Origin: Tubiluchus corallicola
Lineage: Eukaryota; Priapulida; Priapulimorpha; Priapulimorphida; Tubiluchidae
Length of the DNA stretch: 60,013 nucleotides
Direction of reading: 5' to 3'
Assembly: GCA_030141605.1 (NCBI GenBank)
Contig: JAQGDQ010001135.1
Coordinates: 1 to 60,013, forward strand
Below the pieces are notes generated by a model. It was given only the letters and a program-made list of their open reading frames with translations, was not told the origin of the DNA and did not search any database. Below, piece after piece: positions 1 to 32,600 of this stretch. The translations under genes were made by a program, and so were the position numbers. Each line of letters begins with the position of its first letter. Within the stretch, counting starts at the first letter, position 1.

Positions 1-20689
<20,689 letters not shown>

Positions 20690-20758
20690 TGTTGACGGCT
20701 ATCTGAAAAACACTAGCTCATATTAATGTAATTAGTATATAGACTGTTTAGGCGTTCT

Positions 20759-20862
20759 TGAGAGAGAGAGAGAGAGGGGGAGGGAGGGAGGGAGGGAGGG
20801 AGAGAGAAAGAGAGAGAGAGAGAGAGGGAGGGAGGGAGAGAGAGAGAGAGAGAGAGAAAGAG
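20759..20862. repeat. GA / GGGA microsatellite
   Basis: GAGAGA and GGGAGGGA blocks about 70 bases upstream of the VPS34 first coding exon. Confidence 0.95.
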
Positions 20863-20972
20863 TCTACATCTTAATGGTAAATTAATAATTCATTGCTGCA
20901 AACAGCAAGGTCCGATGAGTTATTTTAGAATTGGAAAATTACAGCAAGCGCCGCTTAATAGACTCACAGTTA

Positions 20973-21240
20973 ATAATAATAATTATAATCTTTATTTAAA
21001 GTCAGCTTTTGGGTCAACAATTAACATTAGCTCAAAGAGCTGTTATCGCCGACTGTAAATAACAACCTACAACTACATAACAGAGACTATTATTACCCCA
21101 CTTTTACCCTAAATACCACGTGTCAGGCAGGGCAACAGCAGGTACCATTTTTAAAGTCTTTGGTATGACCTGGCCGCTGGTTTGAACTCACGACCTCCCA
21201 GACGGAAAGCAGACGCATTACCACTAGACTAAACCGCCTG
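20973..21240 (-). mobile_element. tRNA-derived SINE
   Basis: On the minus strand the head reads GGCGGTTTAGTCTAGTGGTA, CGTCTGCTTTCCGTCTGGGA, then GAGTTCAAACC, with A-box-like and B-box-like pol III promoter motifs. The 3' end is AAAGATTATAATTATTATTA, an ATT-repeat tail. GTTAA flanks both ends as a short target duplication. It does not fold as a functional tRNA. Confidence 0.85.
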
Positions 21241-22135
21241 GTTAAAGACTCAATCGCTTAATTGACTCAAAAATGCCTGGTACGGGCCGCTTCTATTCAA
21301 ATGTAAATAAAACTCAAATAATTTCGCATAATTGACTCGATATTTTTGCTTCGCATGCTTCAATAAGACACTTTTGTGTGACCAACAAGCTTTTATGACT
21401 TTTGTATCACCTTAGTTTGCTTTTTCCTATAATATACATAGAAACAATCATGTTAAGTACCATTTTGTTTGTAAGCTTATATGTTTATATGTACCAGGAA
21501 TGTTTATCATACGCTAATATGCTAGCTTAATCGCTTACACTGACCCGCCTGTCCACTGCAATTAACCTTGTTACCCAAGAATTCCTGGAAGTTAAACATT
21601 TAATCATTTGCTTAGCAGTTTGCTTTTGAAGTTCTGGCTGTCTTTGCCAGAAAGTTTAATCAGTTAAATGTTGCTGTTATACCGGGACACAGGTACAGTA
21701 CAGTTAAGTATAGCAAGCGGGAGTTTGGGCAAAACTACAGACAAAGCTACTTGAGGGCACCACCAACAGTTTAAGCATGCCAAATACTAACTATTTTACG
21801 AGAATTTGTGCATCATAGAACAACAGATTTTCAACATTTTTATTATTATGAGAACTTTGTGAGCCAAATTCTTCACGATAAAAAGAAGCAGCAGTCTTTG
21901 AAGAAATTTTTGTAACTTTTGCATCATTCTTGGGTGATTTAGAAAAGTATAGTTTTTAAATTATTGTTAATTCACTTAAATAAATTAATATTTCAAAATA
22001 TTTTTTTAATTTTTAACTGCATAAAGGAATTTAGGCATTACTTCGTTTCTAAAATTTATTAAAAAACATTTGCAGTGTATAGTAAGTTAATGACTCATAC
22101 TTCTATACCAGTAATACGACACCCATCGGTTAATA

Positions 22136-22616
22136 CAGGGCGTGCAAATTGCGGCCCGCCGAGAGAATTTGTGTGGCCAGCGAAGAGATTTGTCAACTTA
22201 ATGAAAGTGCGGCCAGGGCGATTAATTGAGTGTATCCAGCTGAAGTCTGTGCCACAATCTCAAAGATAGTGCGGGTAGTTTTTTCTACTAGATCGGATGC
22301 CATTAACCCTTACAAGACGGTTGTAGCTTAATGTCACTGTACTACACAGACTGTGTGATACACATTACTAATATGTATTGTAATGAAATTACCACTATCT
22401 GTCCTGAAAGTAGAAATATATGGTTTGTAATATAAATTTCAATAACTTCTAAAATAGTTTCTTGAGTGTAGTAGTAATGATGTACGCAGGTCGGATGCAA
22501 AAAAATCATTATTAGGCCTTTCTGTACTTGGCTCCTTGATCAAACTGCCTGTGGCCCACAGGAATTGCGGGAAAGTTTAATGTGGCCCTGCTAATCAGAT
22601 AATTTGCACACCCCTG
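22136..22616 (+). mobile_element. hAT-like nonautonomous element, copy b
   Basis: 481 bases, the same family and orientation as copy a, with inverted ends CAGGGCGTGCAAATT and AATTTGCACACCCCTG. Perfect 8-bp target duplication GGTTAATA on both sides. Confidence 0.95.
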
Positions 22617-22691
22617 GGTTAATAGGTTCAGTCGGTTAACTGGGTCAAAACACGTCTGTCCCAAAGTGAGTCTACTAAGCGGCACTTACTG

Positions 22692-23865
22692 TATAATGAA
22701 AAGAAATCATTATCACGACTTTATTTAATCAGGATATGTAGTGACCACATGAAACAGACCAAACAAACTACAATTTTGGGTGACACTGCCAACGCAAATT
22801 GTAAGTTGTGGTGCAGAATGAGTGATTTACTTCAGCAAAATTACATGCTCCCTAATGTTACGTGTTTTACCATTTTGATTTGATGTGTGTTTAAAGGAAA
22901 ACCGGACGATTGTTTAGACTCAATCTCATTTTAATTTACTGTCCAAAATATACGTTTTCTTGCCTATAAAAGTTAGCAATTGTTTCTTATATTTGAATAA
23001 TTAGCTTAGAAAGTTAATTAATGGCAACAGAACGCAGCTATTGCTTACGTCAGAAACTAACCACAGTTTGTGCAATGGCAGGCGTCTTCCCTCGCCCATC
23101 AAGCACATTTGCGTGAGTGTTACTGCTTAAACGCATGACGTCACGAATCGGCTCTACATCATATGACGTCAGAAACTAACACAGCAGTTCATGATCATGG
23201 TTATCATGGTGCCACCTTCTATTTGTCAGCCACACGAATGTGACAAAAAGGCGCCGTTGCCAATCTTAGTAGATTCACTGAGCTACGTGTACCTTTGAAC
23301 GTTTAACGAGAGTATTATTTAATCTAAGCTTTGATCGAGAAAAAGCTATTGTAGTTTTCAATATTTTAGAGCATTCTTTATTCTGAACTAATGTTTACAC
23401 AATCGTCCAGTTTTGCTTAAAACTAAAACTACTGAACTGGTCACTGGAAGTATCCACATAATTTCGAGCAAACTATATCTGTCCCGCCAAAACTTGATGT
23501 GTAGTGGTGTACACTGCACTGCCCTCTATGTAAAAATTACTAACTTGCTACTGTGGTCTTATAGTTGTCTTACAGATAGAATTTTGACATATCTGAAAAA
23601 AGCAATGATGTACCACAGTTAAAGTGTGGCATTTATGGAAATTAAACTGATTGATTGCTTTTGTATTAGATACTGAAGATCAGGCTAAAACGTGGCAAGA
23701 TATTGAACATTTCTAGTTTATGCTGCTTTGCTTTAAAGTAGTTACAAAAAAAAATGCTACTCAAAACTGTAAGATTGTTACACGACTTTGAATTTGTGTA
23801 CTATTACCGCTAATGTGTTATACTGTCATGATGAGGGTAAGACTTGTATTATTATATAATTCTCT
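22692..23865. other. Region upstream of VPS34, no gene recognised
   Basis: No coding match. Contains the CRE-type cluster at 23045-23171. Short ORFs here show no domains. Confidence 0.5.
23045..23171. promoter_or_regulatory. Cluster of CRE (ATF/CREB-type) sites
   Basis: Two perfect palindromes TGACGTCA (23136-23143 and 23164-23171) and a near-site TTACGTCA (23045-23052). The 15-mer ACGTCAGAAACTAAC occurs twice (23047 and 23166). The segment is less AT-rich than its surroundings. It may be part of a promoter for an upstream noncoding VPS34 exon or a divergent gene. Confidence 0.35.
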
Positions 23866-24327
23866 TTTTTACCATATCTAAATAATTCAAACATTATTTG
23901 GGGAAGCACATACTCCAGTCGATTGGAAAAAATTCATCTGATTCAGAAGAAAATAGTGCGAGCTATAACATCTGCCGGTTATCAGGACCAAACACCGCCA
24001 ATATTTAAAAGACTAAACTTTTTAAACAGTTATGACATTAATAAGTTCCAAACTGATATTTTCATGTACAAATTCTCTCATAAATTATTGCCTCCCTTAT
24101 TTACTGATTATTTTTGTTTGAATGCTGAGACACATAATTACGGCACACGTTATAGGCTGCACTATCACTACATACAGTGCAACACAAATGTTAGAAAATT
24201 TTCTATTAAATACAATGGCCCTTACATATGGAATTCAAGCTATTTGCTCCAGCTATTAAAAATGCCAACTCGCTGTCCATATTTAAAAAAAAATTATAAA
24301 TTAAACTTACTTGAAACATATAACTGA
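23866..24327 (+). pseudogene. LINE reverse-transcriptase C-terminal fragment
   Basis: The plus-strand frame reads SNIIWGSTYSSRLEKIHLIQ, then KIVRAI, FMYKFSHKLLPPLF, NYGTRYR and FSIKYNGPYIWNS. This is the usual order of motifs after the catalytic domain in animal non-LTR retrotransposons. The upstream frame is closed by a stop and a shift, so only the tail remains. Confidence 0.85.
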
Positions 24328-24404
24328 TCACTCAATCATGATTTGTTGTTTTTCATTTCCAAAACTTTCATAGTATAATAATATTTTTATTACTTCCCAC
24401 CCGT

Positions 24405-24600
24405 ATTTATATTTGTATTTTGTCGATTCAAAATTAAACATTACTGTGACTGGTGTGGCAAACACCATTGCAGGCAGATTATTTCATTCATTCACAACTC
24501 TCACAGAAAATGAATATTTAAGAATGTCAAGACGAGACCGGTCTTTAAGCAGTTTTAAACTATGTCCTCTAGTTTTAGAATCAATCAATAGTCCATAATC
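24405..24600 (-). pseudogene. Second LINE tail, antisense to the first
   Basis: The minus-strand frame reads DSKTRGHSLKLLKDRSRLDI, then KYSFSVRVVNE, a stop where Trp is expected, and NNLP. This matches the extreme C-terminus of CR1/jockey-type elements. The premature stop marks it as dead. It is tail-to-tail with the fragment at 23866-24327. Confidence 0.8.
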
Positions 24601-25329
24601 CAGAGATGGGGGTGTTACTTAGCATAAATGCTATTTACCCCTCCCTCCACTATATTGAATTAGCTAAAACTGAAATTTTACAGATAGTGGCACCACCGCT
24701 GATAAAGGAAGGTCATACCATCAGAATCAACAACAAAATTAAAGAATTTTTCCGGACTAGTTAATAAATATTTTATAAATTTCAATAAATCATTAGCAAC
24801 AAACCTCCACGATGTTTTTTAATTCAAACATGCTATGCAAACATTCTGGGGTAAATTCACTCTTGACAATGCTGTCATGTACGGATTCGTAATAATATTT
24901 TGATGGTAGTCAGACACGATCACTCACACTCACCGTAGACGGTTCCGTTTAGTTTCCATCTGTCACTGCTCCAGTCAGCCACTGTACAGTATTTATTTTC
25001 GCGTTTTAAGCATACCGGAAACCTTTTCTCATACGGTTCCTAATCTAAAAGAACTTGGGTTTGTCATTTTTTGCGCCACCTTCATTATTGTTGTCAGTCA
25101 ATCTGTTGCACAGGTTAACAGTTACTGGAATGTCTTTTTATTGTTAATAATTATTATTAAGATTCTTGATTAAGCGGATTATTAAACATTTGACAAAATT
25201 ATTATACCCGTGACTAATTTCACATCCAAATCAATAGGTAATGATAGAAAATAGAGTTAAAAATTTAAAACAAATAATCACAAATTACAAAGCCATCCAG
25301 CCGCATAATTATAATAATTGAATTTCTTG
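24601..25329. other. Intergenic, no feature recognised
   Basis: AT-rich sequence with no coding or repeat structure that I can support. Confidence 0.5.
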
Positions 25330-25334
25330 CAGTT

Positions 25335-25575
25335 TACAAACATTTCGTGTATAACACTCCACACATTGTCAGTGTGTTACACATGGTCTTCAATAGCAAC
25401 AGTTGTACCACTTTGATGAAATAGTACCTCTCGGTTGCCATCAGATATGAGAGAAAGCCATAAATTTCGTAAAGCCTACACGAATCACTGCCAGCTGTAA
25501 CCTTAATTTTGGTGCGATCTCTATTTGCCATGTGATATCTGTAATGTAGCCTTCATTGTTTTGTAATGACTACAT
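25335..25575 (-). pseudogene. Decayed Ig3-like exon of a third paralogue
   Basis: The minus-strand ANRDRTKIKVTAGS aligns with PNGDDTKITVGSG of gene B Ig3 (exon 43080-42757). Further on CGVLYTKC corresponds to GGTYTCT. Frameshifts and loss of the core Cys/Trp pattern mark it as decayed. The upstream flank (TCAAAAACAAGTCT and a GA-rich run to 25735) also matches the intron before gene B Ig3. Confidence 0.55.
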
Positions 25576-25802
25576 CAAAAACAAGTCTCAATATATTAGA
25601 AACAACGGGGGGTGGAGAGAAAGAGAGGGTGAGGGACGAAGGGAGAATGCAAAGGGAGAGAGAGAGAAAGAGAGAGAGACATGGTGAATGAGGAAGGAAG
25701 AATGCAAGAGAGAGAGAGGAGTGCGAGAGAGTTTTGTATCGAACAAACATCCTAATAATTATTAAGATATAATAATTACCTATGCTGTACTTCATTGTTC
25801 AC
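25576..25802. repeat. GA-rich tract beside the decayed exon
   Basis: GAGAGAAAGAGAGGG-type purine-rich sequence, the counterpart of the GA-rich intron at 43120-43180. Confidence 0.8.
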
Positions 25803-26557
25803 CACCTTGCTTCAAATGTGCACTTTATAAACAAAAACACGTGTACAAAGAGGACAAATATGTTATACGGCTTTACTGTCGAAACCGCTACCATTTAAGT
25901 AATTTCTCATTTATTTTGTGTGACATGATCTTACTTCGTGTAGAAGTACATGACAGTGTGTCGTAAACCTTTGTCAAAGTAACGAAAGTAATATTCGTTG
26001 CTCAGGGAAAAAAGCTTAGATATATATGTTATTGTTTTAGCTACGTGTAGGTAGCAAACTCAGTAGAAAAATTTCTTTCAGTTATTAGTTTTTTGTACAA
26101 CTATAACACACTACTTTGGTTCATCACTGTTCATCCTGTAACAGCCATCATTAAAATGATGATCTTTGCACCCAATTCTCATAATCATGATTCAAAAACA
26201 TAAAATCACATTAAAATGTTCCATCAAAATACACATGTAATAAAACTAAAATTCATTAAATTTAATCTACTTTGAAATGTGCACATAAGTTCAGAAACTA
26301 AATTTACTGTAAACAAAATTTAGAGAGTACAACAACAGCTACAAACAAGTTAATAAATTTTGCTTGGCTGGACATTGATAGAAGAAACCACAACTATATC
26401 TTATTATAATTTAACCTCAGACTTAAACTGACTAAGGTAAGATAGGCCTATTTTGTACAGACTCAGGGCAACTATTTCCACACAATGATAAAAATATTAA
26501 CACAATATACAAAAGTTTTAAAATCACATACATTTAAGTTTAAGCATAAATTCTGAC

Positions 26558-26640
26558 TTATCTAACAAAACAAACCATAACAGTGAGAATAACAACGTGT
26601 CCAAACAAGAACTTTCTCGGAAAATTGCTACCATTTTGTC
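26558..26640 (-). CDS. Gene A last exon, hydrophobic C-terminus
   Basis: Reads (G)QNGSNFPRKFLFGHVVILT, then VMVCFVR and stop TAA. Small residues (NGS), a short polar spacer and a terminal hydrophobic run fit a GPI-attachment signal better than a transmembrane helix with a signalling tail. Confidence 0.8.
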
Positions 26641-29600
26641 CTGAAACAAAATAAAGAACGTTAGTGCTTGTAACTAAAGTCATAGATGTAGGAGCTACAG
26701 CTCTTATGCTGGTTTTTCATCATTGATGTTAGGCATTCAATTTTCAACTATTTAATTCTTCTTAACTCCCAAATGCATAGGGCTAGAATCAATAAACTTA
26801 AAATGTAGGTCCCGGTACAAGTACACCATTAATAATCAATATACATCGAAGCTAATTTTAATTGCAAGGTTAAAATTCTTTGCATTATCAACATATTATT
26901 ATGGTTATGATTTATCAAAAAATTCTTAGAAATATTTTACGTAACATCATTCATTCTCCCTTTGTTTAAAAAAAATTTAAAAAATTGTAATAATCTGAAA
27001 GGAATACTGTCAATCAAGTTCTGGTCAGTGGTCAGCTTGAGTCTTATTGGTCTGAGCAGTTGGTTGTTGATTGGCTGTATAGGCGGGACTATGCAGCTGC
27101 TAGAGTGTTTCCTAGAAGTGAGTCATTGCCCTGATGCGACTGTTTCCAAGAACTGGATGCAGGTGTTTATGGCTATTTCTAGAAAGTAAGCACATCTGGT
27201 TATGACTGTATCCGGGAAGTAGGGAAATGAGCACATCTGGTCATGACTGTATCCAGGAAATAGGCAAACGAGCACCACTGGTCATTACTGTTTCCAGGAA
27301 GTAGGGAAATGAGCACATCTGGTTATTACTGTTTCCAGGAAATAGAAAAAAATGAGCACATCTGGTTATTACTGTTTCCAGGAAGCAGGGAAATGAGCAC
27401 GACTGGTCATTACTGTTACCAGGAAGTAGGGAAATGAACACATCTGGTCATTACTGTTACCAGGAAGAAGGGAAATGAGCACATCTGGTCATAACTGTTA
27501 CCAGGAAGTAGGGAAATGAACACATCTGGTCATTACTGTTACCAGGAAGTAGGGAAATGAGCACATCTGGTCATAACTGTTACCAGGAAGTAGGGAAATG
27601 AGCACATCTGGTCATAACTGTTACCAGGAAGTAGGGAAATGAGCACATCTGGTCATAACTGTTACCAGGAAGTAGGGAAATGAGCACATCTGGTCATAAC
27701 TGTTACCAGGAAGTAGGGAAATGAGCACATCTGGTCATAACTGTTACCAGGAAGTAGGGAAATGAGCACATCTGGTCATTACTGTTACCAGGAAGTAGGG
27801 AAATGAGCACGACTTTTTACCAGGAAGTAGGGAAATGAGCACATCTGGTCATTGCTGTTTCCAGGACATACGGAAATGAGTGCAGTGATTCATTGCCCTG
27901 TAACAGTTTCTAAGAACTGTGTGCAGCTGGTCATTGCTCTTTCTAGGAAGTCATTGCCCTGACGCAGCTGTTAACACTGATTTTAGGAAAAACGGCAGCT
28001 GATGTCATTGACCATTAATTACAACAAGTGTGCTTAATATTAAAACATTGTATAAGCATGGACTTGATGTTAAACCATTTGTTGAGCTTATTGATTATAT
28101 GATGTGCATAATTAATTAATTAATATAAAATAATTCAATCTCACTCTTTTTCTCTGCATTGAACTTAAATTAAGCTACAAAAATGAACAATTTTAAATGT
28201 AGGTGCCAGCACATGTCTAATTATTGGTAGTAGTACTTTCAATCATCAATCGCAAATGAAAATGTACGACACTCCGGTAACAGAAACAAAACTATTGCAT
28301 AACTAACAACCATTTCTGTGTTTTAGCAAGGTTAATTCTCTTAGGTCCTTAATCAATGCACTTACCATTATCTTCATTTCCAGACACCCAAACACCATTT
28401 TTATCACCGCTTTCTTCTTTGTCACCTTCCTTTACAAATTTTATAGTTAAGCTGCCTTTTCTCTCTCCAACCACATTCCTAGCTGTACAAGTGTATGTCC
28501 CTCCATCAATAACTTCCGCATTTTTCTTCGTAACTTTTTTGCTGGTGTTTCCACTTGACAAACTATGTAATATAATATGATGCGATGTGATGTGATGTGA
28601 AGTGATGAGATGTCATGCAATGTGAAGTGATGCAATGTGATGTGATGTAAAGTGATGTGAAGTGTTGCAATGTAAAAAAGCACCTATAGTAAGTACACAG
28701 TCTGCGAAAGTTGCTTCAAGTTTTGATGTTGGGGCCAATTATAAACTGCTTCAGTTTAGTAGGATCAGTCTTGACACTATCAGAATAAACAATGTAATAA
28801 AGGTAAGTAACTTCTTTCTGTGTGAGAAGACATTTTTTAACATTTAATTTCAGCTCAGCTTTTTCTAGGTGCACGAAGGCTTTCTGGAAGCGGGAGAGGT
28901 ACTCTCAAAAGTTCAGCCATAGACTATGATGTTGTCTAAATAGATAAGGACTGAACGCCAATGAAGAGCACTCAGGACCTGCTCCATAATAATGGCAGCT
29001 TTCCATTGACTCAATACTACTGTTGAGTTGTTTGCCGCTGTCACTGTCTGTTACTCTATATGGGTAAAAACTGGTCATTTCTACTCTTGGCCTTGGACTA
29101 ATCTTTATTATCAAATCATATAATGTGTGATAGATGGTAAATAAAAAATAATATGCATCAGGGCACCTATTGTGTTACTACTCTCTATGACATTTCATAC
29201 TTTATCTCAGCTTCTATAACTTGTACACATAAGTGACCCATATACAGTGTGACAGCATTGTCTTGTCAGCATTTACTACTAGTAGGCATGCTGTCGCTAA
29301 TGCAGTGAATTACGTTTGTCTAAACTAGTAATAAATTTCATTTTCCAGGTTAATGAACCTCTAAACTTTACTCACATCTTAAACTTTACAACAAAAATTG
29401 ATAAAGACAAAAACTAACAAATGAAGCATCTATTTTAAAAATTAAAACTTTTTGGAAAATAGTACTAATGAACAATACAAACGAGAATGCAAAAGCTGAT
29501 TCTATATTATCATCAACTGTAGATGCATCACAGCAGGTGTTGTGTTACAAAACTGTACAATTCGTACTTTAACTTCCTTCTGTAAAACTTACAAACTCTT

Positions 29601-32600
29601 ATTATCTAATATGCGGAAATCAAATCTGAACATATCATATGTAAATGTAAATGTAATTACAATACATCATATTGTGCGGAGGCATTTTATGTCAAGTAGT
29701 ATAATTACTGACATAAAAAACTGAGAATTCACTAAAAATGATGACTTACCAACAACAGTTACTTCTCCTTTGCGTGAATTTCCAATTACCTCACGAAAAT
29801 CTTGTACTTGGCAGTAATAGACACCATCACGTTGACTTACATCTATATTTATGATCTTTATACCCCAATTTCCAGTGGTGGGAGGTCTTCTGTCAATATA
29901 AGCATAGTTTTCATCACTGCCGACATTAACAAACTGGTCATTATTAACATACCAGTCAACTTTATAAGAGGGAAAAATCCCACTTTTCACTTTACACTGT
30001 ACCACAACGTTATCTCCAGGAAAAGCAGCAACATCCTCAGGTTGTTGTTCAAAATATGGTGATTCACACCCTACATCTGCAAAAAATACAAACTTTACAT
30101 AAGAAATTCAGATTTTGCTGCAACGGCTAATATGTGTGATGAATCACCTGAATTTAAAAATAGAATATTATAACCAAGTGAGCATATATAGATATATAAT
30201 TATACATACATAATTCTACTTTTATTTATTGTTCAATTTTACTTCACTTTTTCAGTCTAAAAGACCCAGACCCATCAAGGTCATTTGCAGCATGCTACAT
30301 ACACTTCTTCAATATACAGTGTTTAAAACGTGTTCCTAATGTGGTTGTTGAAACATGGACACTCGGTCTGAAAATTTTACTTACATCTAGCAGTAAGATG
30401 GATTAATAAAAATTTAACTTACATTGAACATTTAGTGTCTTGTTAATAAACTGTTTTGACAAAATGTCATGTATAAAAACTTGACAAGTCAGCTGCTTTC
30501 CATTGTCTTCAGGTTTAAATGAATAACCATCCATTGTGCTCACAACATTAGTAAAATTGGTGTTTAGATCCAGCATAGTTTCTGAACTAGAGCTGACAGG
30601 AGCTGAACCTGCATGTAATATAAATTATAACCTGATGATAACAAGAAAATATGTGGCGTATAAATAGGTTTTTGATTTAATGCACCTAATGTACACTTAA
30701 TATTACCTTTATGTCAACGATAATCTATTTAAAAATATTTTAATATAGTTTAAGTAAGGGCTACTGTAGTAGTGGTGGTGCTGGTGACAAGGATAAGATA
30801 AAAGCTGGCATGGTGTGCGTGTTGATGTAGGCAGTAACTTAGTTAGCTGGTGATGATGATGATGATGATATGATATGATTAATTTATATCAAAACAGAAT
30901 AAGTTACATAGATCATTAAAGTAAATAATAATTAGAAAGATATTACCAATAAACCAACTTATGGTAGGCAGAACTTTGCAGTTGCTTTTGGCTTCACATT
31001 TGAGCTGATTACAGATGTCTTCTGCTCCAACTGTAATCGAGGGTTTCACATGTAGCACATCATTCAGCAGCATTCTAATATTTGCTGGAACTATTATAAT
31101 TACGACTTTAAATTAGTTCATAAACACATTTTCAAATATTTCCTAGATACACGTCAGAGATAACGTTTCTACACAACAGTTACTATATTATACACACTAA
31201 GTCAGATATGAATGAATTAATTAAGCAACAATTAAGTGAATAAATAATGAAAACTAAATCAAATACCCCTAGCTGAAATATGAATTAGGATAAATGAAGA
31301 AAAAAAATACAAAGGGAAAAGAAAAAAAGCATCCAGAGAAAAGCAAAATAGCTGAATAATCACAGTGTAATCTTGTTTCAGGTCTAGTCTCATGAGCAAT
31401 GGCTGAAGAGTTTCTAGAGTAGACACAAAGACAGTGAGAAAGGAAGTAGAACTAGTAGTGAAAATACTAGGCTGGTACTAAATAATATTATGTAATATAA
31501 TATGATGCGATGTGATGTGATGTGAAGTGATGCGATGTAAAGTGATGTGAAGTGATGCAATGTAAAAAAGCGCCTCTAGTAAGTACACAGTCTGCGAAAG
31601 TTGCTTCAAGTTTTGACGTTGGGCCAATTATAAACCACTTCAGTTTTAGTAAGATCAGTCTTGACACTTTCAGAAGAAACAATGTAATAAAGGTAACTAA
31701 CTTCTTTCTGTGTGAGAAGACATTTTTTAGCATTTAATTTCAGCTCAGCTTTTTCTAGGTGCACGAAGGCTTCCTGGAAGAGGGAGAGGTACTCTCAAAA
31801 GTTCAGCCATAGACTATGATGTTATCTAAACAGATAAGGACTGAACGCCAATGAAGAGCACTCAGGACCTGCTCCATAATAATGGCAGCTTTCCATTGAC
31901 CAAATACTACTACAGAGTTGTTTGCCGCTGTCACCGTCTGTTACTCTATATGGGTAAAAACTACTCTTGGCCTTGGACTAATATTTATTATCAAATCATA
32001 TAATGTGTGATAGATGGTAAATAAAAAATAATATGCATCAGGGCACCTATTGTGTCACTACTCTCTATGACATTTCATACTTTATCTCAACTTCTACAAC
32101 TTGTACACATAAGTGACCCATATACAGTGTGACAGCATTGTCTTGTCAGCATTTACTACTAGTAGGCATGCTGTCGCTAACGCAGTGAATTACGTTTGTC
32201 TAAACTAGTAATAAATTTCATTTTCCAGGTTAATGAACCTCTAAACTTTACTCACATCTTAAACTTTACAACGAAAATTGATAAAGACAAAAAACTAACA
32301 AATGAAGCATCTACTTTAAAAGTTAATACTTTTTGGAAAATAGTACTAATGAACAATACAAACGAGAATGCAAAAGCTGATTCTATATCATCATCAACTG
32401 TAGATGTATCACAGCAGGTGTTGCGTTACAAAACTGTGACAATTCATACTTTAACTTCCTTCTGTAAAACTTACAAACTCTTATTACCTAATATGCGGAA
32501 ATCAAATCTGAACATATAATATGTAAATGTAAATGTAATTACAATACATCATATTGTACAGATTAATGTCAACTTGTATAATTACTGATTTATTTAAAAA

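Larger units (their letters stand above)
20942..22691. mobile_element. TA-flanked DNA transposon carrying nested insertions
   Basis: The left end CAGCAAGCGCCGCTTAATAG and right end (reverse complement CAGTAAGTGCCGCTTAGTAG) form inverted repeats of about 25 bases. TA lies outside both. Inside are a tRNA-derived SINE (20973-21240) and an hAT-like element (22136-22616). No transposase ORF survives. The segment 21250-21345 (TTGACTCAAAAATGCCTGGT) is a diverged match to the interior of element family 1, so the two families may be related. Confidence 0.65.

Noticed and set aside
21189-21240. tRNA gene
   Set aside because: It has A- and B-box-like motifs but no convincing acceptor or anticodon stems, and it is fused to a SINE body with an ATT tail. 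The same head recurs at 5607.
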